Shown here: positions 22,731 through 30,900 of the stretch, in pieces
Numbering within the stretch: the stretch's first letter is position 1
Layout: each line of letters opens with the position of its first letter
NCBI GenBank assembly: GCA_016699575.1
Contig: CP064979.1
Location: 1,550,001-1,614,000 of the forward strand
Direction: 5' to 3'
DNA: 64,000 nucleotides
DNA from: Flavobacteriales bacterium
Lineage (GTDB): Bacteria > Bacteroidota > Bacteroidia > Flavobacteriales_F > PHOS-HE28
The notes under the pieces: model-generated
What the model saw: the letters and a program-made list of their open reading frames with translations, nothing else
What the model was told of the DNA's origin: nothing
The model's database searches: none
Program-made: the position numbers and the translations under genes

Positions 22731-25685
22731 CTACGGCAACTGCTCCACCCGCACGTTCGTGGGTACTGTCCCACCGATGTTCACCAGGATCGGATCGCGA
22801 TCGTTCTCTGTGCCGGTGTACTTCACGGTGCCGTCCATGCTGTGGTCGAAGGCGTAGTAACCGCTCACCGTATTGGTGGGCAGCGTTCCGCCCACGGTGG
22901 TGAGCACGGGATCGCGGTCGTTGGCAGTGCCGGTGTACTTGATGTCGTTGTTGGCCGTACCGTTACCCATCCAAAGTGCCATCACCGCTCCGACGGTTTT
23001 GCGCGCATCGGTGCCATAGGTGGCGGTGCCGCTCAGGGTGAAGTTGATGGAGGTGGCGGATGCGCTCAGCAGTGGCGCAGTGGATGTCATCACGCCCAAG
23101 TGGTTGCGGTGGCGCACGGCCACGAAGTAGTTGCCGCCCGGCACGCAGAAACCCAACGCCGAAGTGCCGTCAAGGTCCACCACATCGCCGTCGCGCTGCA
23201 CCAGGGCCGCGCGGCGGCTCACCACCGTTGCATTGTTGCCCGAGCTGCGCAGTTCGATCGCCACCCAATCGACAATGGCGTTGTTGCCGGTGATGTCGAG
23301 CACACCGGCGGCGATGGCATTCGGACCGGTCACGGCCAACCCCATCGCGGTGTACGGCTCCGTGAGCGGGAGGAAGCCGCGCGTGCGCAGCGAATCGGTC
23401 ATCAAACCGTTCCCGGTTTTGTAAGGCCCTTCGAGGTACACCTTCAACGCGACCACTGCATTCGAAGGATCCACGCACGGGGATGCCGTCGTGGTGAACT
23501 CGAACGGCTGGCCGTACTGGGTTTGTCCGCCGGGCTGCGTGCAATTGGCCTTCATGCGGAAATGGTACTGCGTGTTGGCGGTGAGCCCACTTAGCGCATA
23601 GCTGTTGCCGGTGACCCCGGCGATGGTGGTCCATGTGCTGCCCGAAACCAGCTTCCAATCCAGGTCGAAGGATGCAGCCGCGATCTGTGCGTCCCAACCG
23701 AGCATGGCGCTCCAAGAGGTGACGGACGTTGCGTTGAGACCCGTCACGGTGCCGCATGCCGGAGCGCTCACGCTTGCCGAAAGGTTGTAGCACTGGAAGG
23801 AACTGAAGGCTCCGTTCCAGCCCACCACGCGCACCACGTAACTGCCAGCCGTCGCGCTGTAGCTCACGAACTCACTGCTGGTGCCTCCGTTGGTACCCGA
23901 CGCTAGCACCGTGCCGCCGCTGTTCAGCAGATAGAGGTCATAGTCACCCGCCAGATTGCTAAGGAAAAGGTTGATGGTGCCGGGCGAAGCGATGCTGAAG
24001 GAGTAATGGTCCTGATCCGTGCTGTTGGCAATGAGCGCGCTGATGTTGGCCGGCAGGGTGATGGCCGCAGCCGTGCCGATGGTGTTGTTCGGCTCCAACG
24101 CATCGGGGCAGGGCACCGGCGTGGTGAAGTTGGTGCTGGCCGAGAACGCCGACGAGGGACCGCCGCAGTTGCTCAGGACCTGGAACTCGTAGTTGGTGCC
24201 TTGTGTCAATCCACTGATCGCGTAGCTGTTGGTGGCTACTCCCGTGACGGTGTTCCACACGGGTGCACCTACCTGGCGCCAACGCACATCGTAGCTGGCC
24301 ACGCCGAGGCTGGCCCAGTTCAAGGTGCCCGTGGTCAACGTGAGGTTGCTGGCAAAGCGGTTGCCCGGCGAGTCGCACGTGGTGCCGCACGCCGCCAGGC
24401 AGGCCGCGGCATTGATGTTGTCGCGCATGCGCTGTGCGGGCTGCGGACCGAAACCCAGGTTGAGGTTGATGCCGGTGGCGAGCAAGTGGCAATAGCTCAT
24501 GATGGTGCCGCCGGTGCCCACAGGAGGAACAGCCGCCGCCGCGCAACTGCCGCTGTTGTACCCCGCCGCCGGACCGCAACCGTCGATGCGGGTGTTGTCG
24601 CCGTTCCACACGCAGTCGTGGGTGTGGTTGCTGCCCAGGTTGTGGCCCTGCTCGTGGCTCACCACCATCACGCTCCAACTGTAGGTGGGCACGTTGTTGA
24701 AGCTGGCGTCGATACCGCTGTACGCCATGCGCAAGCTGGTGCTGCTGCACAACGTGGTGAGCCACGCCACACCGCCGTAGTTGGCGTAGTCGAGCAGGTG
24801 CGCCATGTCGCCATTGAAGCTGGTGCGCGTGGTGCCGAACTGGCTGAGGCGCGCTCCGCTGCTGGTGCCGTTGTACGGGCTCGGCACGTCCCACACGAAC
24901 ACCTCCTGCAGCTGAACGTCCATGCCGTCGTTGTCGTAGAGGATGGCGCTCTGGTTGAACAGGCCGGTCACGTAGTTCGTGGCGTTGATCACACTCCCCT
25001 TGTCCAGGAAGATGTCGTGTGCCGCTTCCCAGTACCACTTCACGCAGCGGATGGTCTTGGCAGCGCCGGCACCGGGCAACGGCCGATGCTCCTGGTGGCC
25101 GGGGGGCTCCAGAACGGTGCATCCTGTGTTGGGCGTGCCGAACAGGTCCTTCGCGTTGTAGAACACGTGAAAACCTTGCGGTGCATCGTCGAACTTCCCG
25201 ATCACCCGCTCGCCGTCGGCATCCATCAACAGGCCCATCACTTCACCCTCGAACACGCTGATGGCGGCGATGCTGCCCTGCGCGCCGCGGACAACCCCGC
25301 GGTAGTGCAGGCCGCGCTGCAGTTCCACAGCACTGCCGGTGCTCGCTACCCGCACCGTGAAATCGTCCGTGACGGCATCTGCTTGTTGAAGGTCGATGAC
25401 GATCGTGCCTTGCGAAGTGGGAAGCGTGAACGAGATGTGCTCCGGGCGTAATGCGAGCAACGAGGAAGTTGCCGCAGCATCCAAGCGCAACACATCTGCA
25501 CGGCTGCACGCCTTGTTCCACAGTGCACTGTTCTCGCGTGTTGCGGCTTCCAATGCAAAGAGCTGCACCGGGGTGAAGCGGGTGCCCGAGGCACGCAGGT
25601 CATCGATGCGCGCGCCAACGCGACCGTGCTGGGCAGCAAGTTGGAGACCGAGAAGTGCAGCGAGGAAGAGCAGTAGTGTTCTCAT
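22731..25685 (-). CDS. Large secreted M12B-type zinc metalloprotease with Fn3 and PPC-like domains
   Basis: The product has 984 residues and a clear signal peptide (MRTLLLFLAALLGLQLAAQ). A propeptide-like region precedes a reprolysin/M12B-like catalytic domain with the zinc motif HEQGHNLGSNHTHD near residue 343 and a Met-turn-like segment (TIMSYCHLLATG). Two fibronectin III-like domains (LTLTTGTLNWASLGVASYDV and the later SVTSWSAMLGWDAQIAAASF) flank a bacterial PPC-like domain (ALEPNNTIGTAAAITLPAN, then DLYLLNSGG). The C-terminal ~220 residues have two copies of a KYTGTxNDRDP motif and end VRVEQLP. A standard type A sorting domain is not visible, so it may be released by another route or use a different T9SS signal. 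Probably a secreted protease. Confidence 0.88.
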   Translation of the reverse strand: MRTLLLFLAALLGLQLAAQHGRVGARIDDLRASGTRFTPVQLFALEAATRENSALWNKACSRADVLRLDAAATSSLLALRPEHISFTLPTSQGTIVIDLQQADAVTDDFTVRVASTGSAVELQRGLHYRGVVRGAQGSIAAISVFEGEVMGLLMDADGERVIGKFDDAPQGFHVFYNAKDLFGTPNTGCTVLEPPGHQEHRPLPGAGAAKTIRCVKWYWEAAHDIFLDKGSVINATNYVTGLFNQSAILYDNDGMDVQLQEVFVWDVPSPYNGTSSGARLSQFGTTRTSFNGDMAHLLDYANYGGVAWLTTLCSSTSLRMAYSGIDASFNNVPTYSWSVMVVSHEQGHNLGSNHTHDCVWNGDNTRIDGCGPAAGYNSGSCAAAAVPPVGTGGTIMSYCHLLATGINLNLGFGPQPAQRMRDNINAAACLAACGTTCDSPGNRFASNLTLTTGTLNWASLGVASYDVRWRQVGAPVWNTVTGVATNSYAISGLTQGTNYEFQVLSNCGGPSSAFSASTNFTTPVPCPDALEPNNTIGTAAAITLPANISALIANSTDQDHYSFSIASPGTINLFLSNLAGDYDLYLLNSGGTVLASGTNGGTSSEFVSYSATAGSYVVRVVGWNGAFSSFQCYNLSASVSAPACGTVTGLNATSVTSWSAMLGWDAQIAAASFDLDWKLVSGSTWTTIAGVTGNSYALSGLTANTQYHFRMKANCTQPGGQTQYGQPFEFTTTASPCVDPSNAVVALKVYLEGPYKTGNGLMTDSLRTRGFLPLTEPYTAMGLAVTGPNAIAAGVLDITGNNAIVDWVAIELRSSGNNATVVSRRAALVQRDGDVVDLDGTSALGFCVPGGNYFVAVRHRNHLGVMTSTAPLLSASATSINFTLSGTATYGTDARKTVGAVMALWMGNGTANNDIKYTGTANDRDPVLTTVGGTLPTNTVSGYYAFDHSMDGTVKYTGTENDRDPILVNIGGTVPTNVRVEQLP

Positions 25686-25787
25686 GGGGAAAGGAGGCGG
25701 ATATGGATACAGTGTCAGTTCGAGCGCAGTCGAGAACGGCGACGGAAAATAGAGGGTTGATCAACGGCGGGCCATTGGCACCGTGCC

Positions 25788-26505
25788 TCATTCGACCAAA
25801 CCCCACTCCTTGGCCAGCACGTAGGTGCTGTGGAAGTCGAGATCGCGGCTTACCCACGAACGTTTGCCGCCGTGGCGTGTGCCCTTGCCGGGGTCGATGG
25901 GCAGTTGATGGCCAAGGCCCTGCACCTTATAGAACACCACCACCACACCACCGTCCGATGCGTGGTACTCACTCCGTCGAACGGCCGTGTTTCCTTGGTA
26001 CGGTTCTTCAACACGATCCGGGACGCTGTCGGTGTTGGCGACGGCGGTCCATTGTGCCACCAGCGCTTGGCCGTGGCCCATGTCCACAACGCCATCGTTG
26101 GTGCCGTGCACCACGATCACCGGCGGGTAGGGCTTGGTGCGTTGCGGGTGCAGAGCGGTGACCAACCGGCCCCACTGCGCGGGCTCAAGGATCTGCGGGT
26201 TGCGGATGACCCGGCGCGCGTGCAACGTGTTGTTCGCGGCGCGGTAAGGTGCTCCAGCGAAGATGCCCACGCCCGCGAAGAGATCGGGCTCGCACGCTGT
26301 GAGCGCAGCGGCCAACGCGCCACCGCTGCTAACGCCATAGAGGAACACGCGCGCAGGATCGATGGGATAGTGAGCGAGCGCATGGCGCACCATGCTGGCC
26401 ACGGAACCCACCTCGCCCTCGCCGGGTTTGATGTCCTGCTCGCGGAACCAGTTGAAGCACCGCAGCGAGTTGTTGATGGTGCGCTGTTGTACGTACACCA
26501 CATAG
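25788..26505 (-). pseudogene. Esterase / PHB depolymerase-like hydrolase truncated at its 5' end by the IS
   Basis: The frame reads 240 residues of an alpha/beta hydrolase similar to the LpqC/polyhydroxybutyrate depolymerase family: LRCFNWFREQDIKPGEGEV, the nucleophile motif YGVSSGGALAAAL, the Asp loop VVHGTNDGVVDMGHG and the His in VQGLGHQLP. Serine, aspartate and histidine are all present. The first ~70-90 residues expected in the family (signal peptide, first strands and oxyanion HG motif) are missing because the coding sequence starts exactly at the IS boundary at 26505. The other side of the IS does not hold the missing part. Translation could only begin inside the IS, so the gene is almost certainly dead. 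Confidence 0.82.
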
Positions 26506-26521
26506 TGTAAGCACCCCCATT

Positions 26522-27418
26522 TTAGGCGCAGCGGTTTGTAAAGGTACTTTTGAGTGTGGTGGTGTTGTGGATGTCCTGTTGAACTGTGGGGAAGTCCGCG
26601 CGTGAGCCTGTGTAGTGGGCAGGGAGTTGTCCACATTTCAACAGGAACGCACGGGGCGATAAGCGCAGCAACGACCTGTGCGGGCGCTGGTTGTTATAGC
26701 GCCACATCCACTCTTGCGTGATGGTGCGTACTTGGTCCAGGCGTTCGAAGATCCACGCATTGAGCACTTCGGTCCGGTACGTTTTGTTGAAGCGCTCGAC
26801 CAAGCCGTTCTGCATGGGCATGCCCGGCTGGATGTAGGTGAAGGCGATCCCGTTGGATGTGGCCCATTCCTGCATGGCGTGTGCGATGAACTCCGGGCCA
26901 TTGTCCATGCGAAGGCGTTCGGGCTTACCACGCCAGGCGATCAGCTGGTCCAGCTCACGGATCACGCGTGCAGCAGGCAGAGAGGTGTCGACCGCTATGC
27001 ACAAGGCTTCCCGGTTGAAGTCATCGATCACGTTGAAAGTGCGGTACTTGCGACCGGTCACCAGCGCATCGCTCATGAAGTCCATGCTCCAAGTGATGTT
27101 CGGGCCGATGGGCAGCACGATCGGGTCCTTCACCCGCTCGGGCACCCGGCGCTTCGTACGCCTGCGCAAGTGCAGGTCCGCCTCCTTGTAGAGCCTGTGC
27201 ACCCGCTTGTGGTTGGCCCCGGTCCCCTCAGTGACCATCTGGTCGAAGGTCAGACCGAACCCCCATGTGGGGTTCTGATCCACCACTCGCATCATGTGCT
27301 CGATCACTTCCGCATCGTTCTTCTCCTTGGGCGCATAGCGATACACGCTCGCACTCAAGTTCAACAGCTTGCAGGCCCGGCGTTCGCTGTACTGGCGCTG
27401 TTCGACCAGTCGGCGCAC
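26522..27418 (-). CDS. IS3-family transposase OrfB (DDE integrase), copy A
   Basis: This 298-residue catalytic part carries a DDE integrase core: first Asp in ITWSMDFMSDAL, second Asp in RMDNGPEFIAHAMQE, and the Glu in NGLVERFNKTYRTEVLN. An HTH_21-like N-terminal region (VDQNPTWGFGLTFDQMV) precedes it. The annotated start is a GTG, but the frame stays open upstream past the OrfA stop in the -1 frame, so the active OrfAB transposase is probably made by -1 frameshifting. The protein is identical to the copy at 58666. Confidence 0.93.
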   Translation of the reverse strand: MRRLVEQRQYSERRACKLLNLSASVYRYAPKEKNDAEVIEHMMRVVDQNPTWGFGLTFDQMVTEGTGANHKRVHRLYKEADLHLRRRTKRRVPERVKDPIVLPIGPNITWSMDFMSDALVTGRKYRTFNVIDDFNREALCIAVDTSLPAARVIRELDQLIAWRGKPERLRMDNGPEFIAHAMQEWATSNGIAFTYIQPGMPMQNGLVERFNKTYRTEVLNAWIFERLDQVRTITQEWMWRYNNQRPHRSLLRLSPRAFLLKCGQLPAHYTGSRADFPTVQQDIHNTTTLKSTFTNRCA

Positions 27419-27441
27419 GACCTCTCGTTTGTCGTCCGGGC

Positions 27442-27717
27442 CTACAACTTTCCCTCGATGATCTCCTTGAGCACCTGGCGGTCCATCTGGGCCTCGGTGT
27501 ACATCTTCTCAAGGCGCGCATACTTGGCCTTCAGCTCCTTGAACTCCTTGAGCTGGTTGGCGTCCAGGCCGCTGTACTTGGCCTTCCACTGGTAGAACGT
27601 CGGCTGGCTCACGCCATGTTCCCGGCACACGTCCGAGACCTTCTTGCCTGCCTCATGCTCGCGCAGCATCGCAATGATCTGCGTCTCGGTGAATCTGCTC
27701 TTTCTCATCCTGATCAA
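27442..27717 (-). CDS. IS3-family transposase OrfA, copy A
   Basis: The 91-residue OrfA has a helix-turn-helix (KKVSDVCREHGVSQPTFYQW) that recognises the IS ends and a leucine-zipper-like C-terminal coiled coil (KELKAKYARLEKMYTEAQMD). The start could be either of two close methionines. It is identical to the copy at 58367. Confidence 0.93.
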   Translation of the reverse strand: MIRMRKSRFTETQIIAMLREHEAGKKVSDVCREHGVSQPTFYQWKAKYSGLDANQLKEFKELKAKYARLEKMYTEAQMDRQVLKEIIEGKL

Positions 27718-27750
27718 GTTTAGGTGGTTCTACTTCCACCTGCACCTGTT

Positions 27751-29262
27751 TCAGGGGGTGCTTACAGTTGCATTGGCCAAGTGCACATGGTAGAGCCCGG
27801 CATTGAGCCGCGACGTGTCCAGCACATTGTTGCCTTGCGCGGCGCTCTGCTCGAACACCAACTGCCCTTGGGCATTGGACACCACCAAGCGCAAGGCGCC
27901 GGTGGCAAGTGCCTCAGGTAGCGCCACGTGCACTGTAGCGGTTGTGCCGTGCGCAACGGGGTTGGGCCATGCCACGAGTGCCCCTTGCAAATTGGTCGCA
28001 TGACTTTGCACACCGGTAATGAGATGGCACCCAGGTTCTATGCAGCCCATGCTGTCCACCTTCACTACCCAAACGTCTTGGGTAAGGCCCGGTGGGTTGT
28101 TGCCGCTGGCGCTACCGAGCGCCGTGCCGCATGCAGCGAACCCACCATCGCTCGTTGGTATCACATCGTAGAACAGACCAGTGCCATCGGTCATCAAACT
28201 GTCGTAGTACACATAGTGTCGCATCCAGATGCTATCGCCTTGGCTGGTAGTGCGTAGCAAGGTGCCATCAGCGAAATTGTTCGGGTAGCTCACCCCCGCT
28301 GCGATCAAATCCCCGCCCGGAGTGATCTCCTTCACGCTAACGAAGCGAGCCAAGTAGGACGGCTCGTCGTAGATCTTGTCCCATAGGACTGCTCCACTGC
28401 TATCGACTTTAACCAGTTGCGGCCAATGGTTCGAGAACACCCCATTGGGCCTACCGCTCCCATACACGATACAACCATCGGCCATGGTGGTCAACTCCGC
28501 ACGCGCGCGATCGTTGAGCGGCGTGCCATAGGTATTGGCCCATACAATGTCGCCCACGCTATCCACACGCACTACCCACGGCTCGTAAGAATTGCTGCCC
28601 AAGCCGATCACTCCGCCCATGTAGTATCCACCACCCGGCGCTAGGTCCACCGTGGTAACGAAGTCGGTCCATTGCGGACCACCGTAGGTCTGCACCCATT
28701 GCACGTTGGCCAAGCTGTCCAGCTTCAACAGAAAGACATCAAGGGTGCCGTTGCCGGTGTAGGTGCCGCCGACAACGATGTAGCCGCCGTCCAGGGTGCA
28801 CTTCAGTTCATTGCCGATCCAGTTGCCTGGGAAGTTGTACTCCAAGAAATTCAAAGGTTCGCCGACATCATTGAACCAATAGAGTGCGACCCTACTAACA
28901 CTGTCCACACTGTACGTGCTCCCCCCTATCACTATTCGGCCGTCCGGTAGGACATCGGAGGTGTTTCCAGAGCCTGGATAAGTGGCACGATACACAGCAT
29001 GATGGTGGTCAACACTCAATAACGCACCATCTTGGGCTAGGCGAAACAACTTGGCTGAGGAACTATAGTACAAGGAATCAACGAAGGCCCCCGCGCTAAC
29101 TACCAACAGCTCCCCATTAGAATTCTCTTCAATAGCAAAACCCGTTTGCTCCCAACCACTGCTGAGGGTGTCATAGCGGGAATTGAATCCCTGCGCGGTT
29201 GCACGGGAGCAAAGGCTCCCGTGCAACACGCATACAAGGCTCAGCAGAAAAACAGTGCGCAT
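27751..29262 (-). CDS. T9SS propeller-like cargo protein P1, 3' end truncated by the IS
   Basis: The product has 503 residues with a signal peptide (MRTVFLLSLVCVLHGSLCSR, cleavage near ATAQG). The body consists of ~55-residue repeats with a W..YGG...DGGY..GG pattern (VQWVQTYGGPQWTDF, APGGGYYMGG, IWMRHYVYYDS, PTSDGGFAACG), which suggests a beta-propeller. A T9SS type A domain starts at LVAWPNPVAHGTTATVHVAL. The native gene ends at ...YHVHLANAT at 27767; the last residues VSTP and the stop come from the IS. The paralogues P2 and P3 continue for about ten more residues to KVVVE, so P1 has lost the end of its sorting signal and may not be secreted. It is the last gene of the tandem array. Confidence 0.85.
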   Translation of the reverse strand: MRTVFLLSLVCVLHGSLCSRATAQGFNSRYDTLSSGWEQTGFAIEENSNGELLVVSAGAFVDSLYYSSSAKLFRLAQDGALLSVDHHHAVYRATYPGSGNTSDVLPDGRIVIGGSTYSVDSVSRVALYWFNDVGEPLNFLEYNFPGNWIGNELKCTLDGGYIVVGGTYTGNGTLDVFLLKLDSLANVQWVQTYGGPQWTDFVTTVDLAPGGGYYMGGVIGLGSNSYEPWVVRVDSVGDIVWANTYGTPLNDRARAELTTMADGCIVYGSGRPNGVFSNHWPQLVKVDSSGAVLWDKIYDEPSYLARFVSVKEITPGGDLIAAGVSYPNNFADGTLLRTTSQGDSIWMRHYVYYDSLMTDGTGLFYDVIPTSDGGFAACGTALGSASGNNPPGLTQDVWVVKVDSMGCIEPGCHLITGVQSHATNLQGALVAWPNPVAHGTTATVHVALPEALATGALRLVVSNAQGQLVFEQSAAQGNNVLDTSRLNAGLYHVHLANATVSTP

Positions 29263-29313
29263 CGGCGATCACTCAACGGCAGTGAAGGTAGCGGTAGCAC
29301 CTCCCGTGCCCGC
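29263..29313 (-). repeat. Duplicated spacer P2/P1 with leftover codons of a neighbouring gene
   Basis: On the minus strand the spacer reads through TTCACTGCCGTTGAGTGA, the last codons (FTAVE-stop) of the long beta-helix-like gene that ends at 32446, before the P1 start. The same remnant lies between P3 and P2. It marks the break point of a tandem duplication with a unit of about 1.59 kb. Confidence 0.8.
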
Positions 29314-30849
29314 TCACTCCACCACCACCTTGCACCCCGCCAACCACGCGGTAGCATTGGCCAAGTGCACATGGTAGAGCCCGGCATTGAGCCGCGACGT
29401 GTCCAGCACATTGTTGCCTTGCACGGCGCCCTGCTCCAACACCAACTGCCCTTGGGCATTGGACACTGCCAAACGCAACGTGCTGGTGGCAAGTGCCTCC
29501 GGTAGCGCCACGTGCACTGTAGCGGTTGTGCCGTGCGCAACGGGGTTGGGCCAGGCCACCAATGCGCCCTGCAAGTTGGTCACATGACTTTGCACACCGG
29601 TAATGAGATGGCACCCAGGTTCTATGCAGCCCATGCTGTCCACTTTCACTACCCAGATGTCCTGGGTGTAACCAGGCGGGTTATTGCCACTCGCGCTGCC
29701 GAAGACGGACCCGACTGCAACAAAGCCATTGTCAAGGGTCGGAATAACATCATTGAAGGCACCAGTGCCGTCCGACAACAAACTATCATAGTACACATAA
29801 TGCCTCATCCACAAACTGTCCCCCGAACTGTTCGTCCGACACAGAATGGCATCCATAGTATTCGTCAGATAGCTATATCCGCAAGCAACGAGGTCCCCAT
29901 ATGGCGCAACCTCCTTGACCATGCTGAAGTGCGCTCCGTAAGACTCTTGATCGTATGACCTGCTCCAGAGCACGTTGCCAGCACTATCCAATTTCGCCAA
30001 ATGTGCCCTATGGTTCTGGAAAGTGCCCGTGGCAAGGCCGGTTCCATACACAACGTTTCCGTCGCTTGTCGTAAGAAAGGCGGCATCAAATAAATCCGCA
30101 TGCGGTCCTCCAACCTGTGCCTCCCAAAGAATGCTGCCCATGCTATCACAACGCGCGAGCCACGGGGTATAATTCAGCGAGCTAATCACCTGCTGCCCAC
30201 CGAGGTAGTACCCTGAGTTCGGCGCAAGGTCAACAGTCAAGACGTAGTCATTGTACTGCGCGCTGCCGTAGGATTCATACCACAACATATTACCAACACT
30301 ATCAGTCTTTAGCAGGAACCCATCTAACGGACCATTGAGCGCGTGATCTCCCACGACTACAAAGCCACCACCATGTGCTCGTTTCAACTGCCGACCGATC
30401 ATGTTAGAAAGCTGAGCAGGCTGCACACTGCTCAACGGAGATCCATCCGCATCCATAAAGAACAACGTCACGCGCTTAACATTGTTCGTGTCGGACGACG
30501 ATCCCACGGTGCAATACTGCCCATTCGTCATTGAAACGATCGCGTTGCACCACCCAACGTACGTGGCAACATAGGGGACAGCGAATAATCCGCTGTTCAC
30601 TGGAGTTCCTGAACTAGTGAGTTTCAACGACAAGGCACGTGAAGGATAGAAAACCGAGTTGATGGTGTCCATCCAGTTTCCGTTCCCCACGACCAACAAA
30701 TCGCCATTTGAGTTTTGACACACCCCCCATGCGATTTGACCAAACCCCGGATCGGTATCATACCGGCGATTAAAGCCCTGCGCTGCTGCACGGGAGCAAA
30801 TGCTCCCGTGCAACACGCATGCAAGGCTCAGTAGAAAAACAGCGCGCAT
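29314..30849 (-). CDS. T9SS propeller-like cargo protein P2
   Basis: The product has 511 residues. The signal peptide (MRAVFLLSLACVLHGSICSR) and the last ~110 residues, including the T9SS domain LVAWPNPVAHGTTATVHVAL and the end CKVVVE, are almost the same as in P1 and P3. The middle (about residues 35-390) is much more diverged and visibly less GC-rich, while keeping the repeat pattern (LWYESYGSAQYNDYV, APNSGYYLGGQ, LWEAQVGGPHADLF, LDNGFVAVG). This pattern of constant ends around a variable middle suggests recombination or selection on the exposed part. Predicted to be secreted and surface-attached; ligand unknown. Confidence 0.87.
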   Translation of the reverse strand: MRAVFLLSLACVLHGSICSRAAAQGFNRRYDTDPGFGQIAWGVCQNSNGDLLVVGNGNWMDTINSVFYPSRALSLKLTSSGTPVNSGLFAVPYVATYVGWCNAIVSMTNGQYCTVGSSSDTNNVKRVTLFFMDADGSPLSSVQPAQLSNMIGRQLKRAHGGGFVVVGDHALNGPLDGFLLKTDSVGNMLWYESYGSAQYNDYVLTVDLAPNSGYYLGGQQVISSLNYTPWLARCDSMGSILWEAQVGGPHADLFDAAFLTTSDGNVVYGTGLATGTFQNHRAHLAKLDSAGNVLWSRSYDQESYGAHFSMVKEVAPYGDLVACGYSYLTNTMDAILCRTNSSGDSLWMRHYVYYDSLLSDGTGAFNDVIPTLDNGFVAVGSVFGSASGNNPPGYTQDIWVVKVDSMGCIEPGCHLITGVQSHVTNLQGALVAWPNPVAHGTTATVHVALPEALATSTLRLAVSNAQGQLVLEQGAVQGNNVLDTSRLNAGLYHVHLANATAWLAGCKVVVE

Positions 30850-30900
30850 CGGCTATCACTCAACGGCAGTGAAGGTAGCGGTAGCACCTCCCGTGCCCGC
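30850..30900 (-). repeat. Duplicated spacer P3/P2 with leftover codons of a neighbouring gene
   Basis: The spacer is nearly identical to 29263-29313, differing at about one base, and again contains TTCACTGCCGTTGAGTGA on the minus strand, the end of the 32446 gene, just before the P2 ATG. Confidence 0.8.

Larger units (their letters stand above)
26506..27766 (-). mobile_element. IS3-family insertion sequence, copy A (1261 bp)
   Basis: The element has 13-bp perfect terminal inverted repeats, TGTAAGCACCCCC at each outer end, and encodes OrfA and OrfB in the arrangement of the IS3 family (IS407/IS51-like by OrfA sequence). Copy B at 58318-59578 has the same length and the same two proteins. The flanking bases (CATAG on the left, GTTGC on the right) show no 3-4 bp target duplication. 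The left flank is inside an esterase gene and the right flank inside an unrelated T9SS gene, so this is not a simple insertion; DNA between two copies has been lost or rearranged. Confidence 0.95.

Noticed and set aside
24006..25451. 481-codon open frame opposite the M12-type protease
   Set aside because: Antisense shadow in GC-rich DNA; the minus strand encodes the zinc motif and signal peptide.
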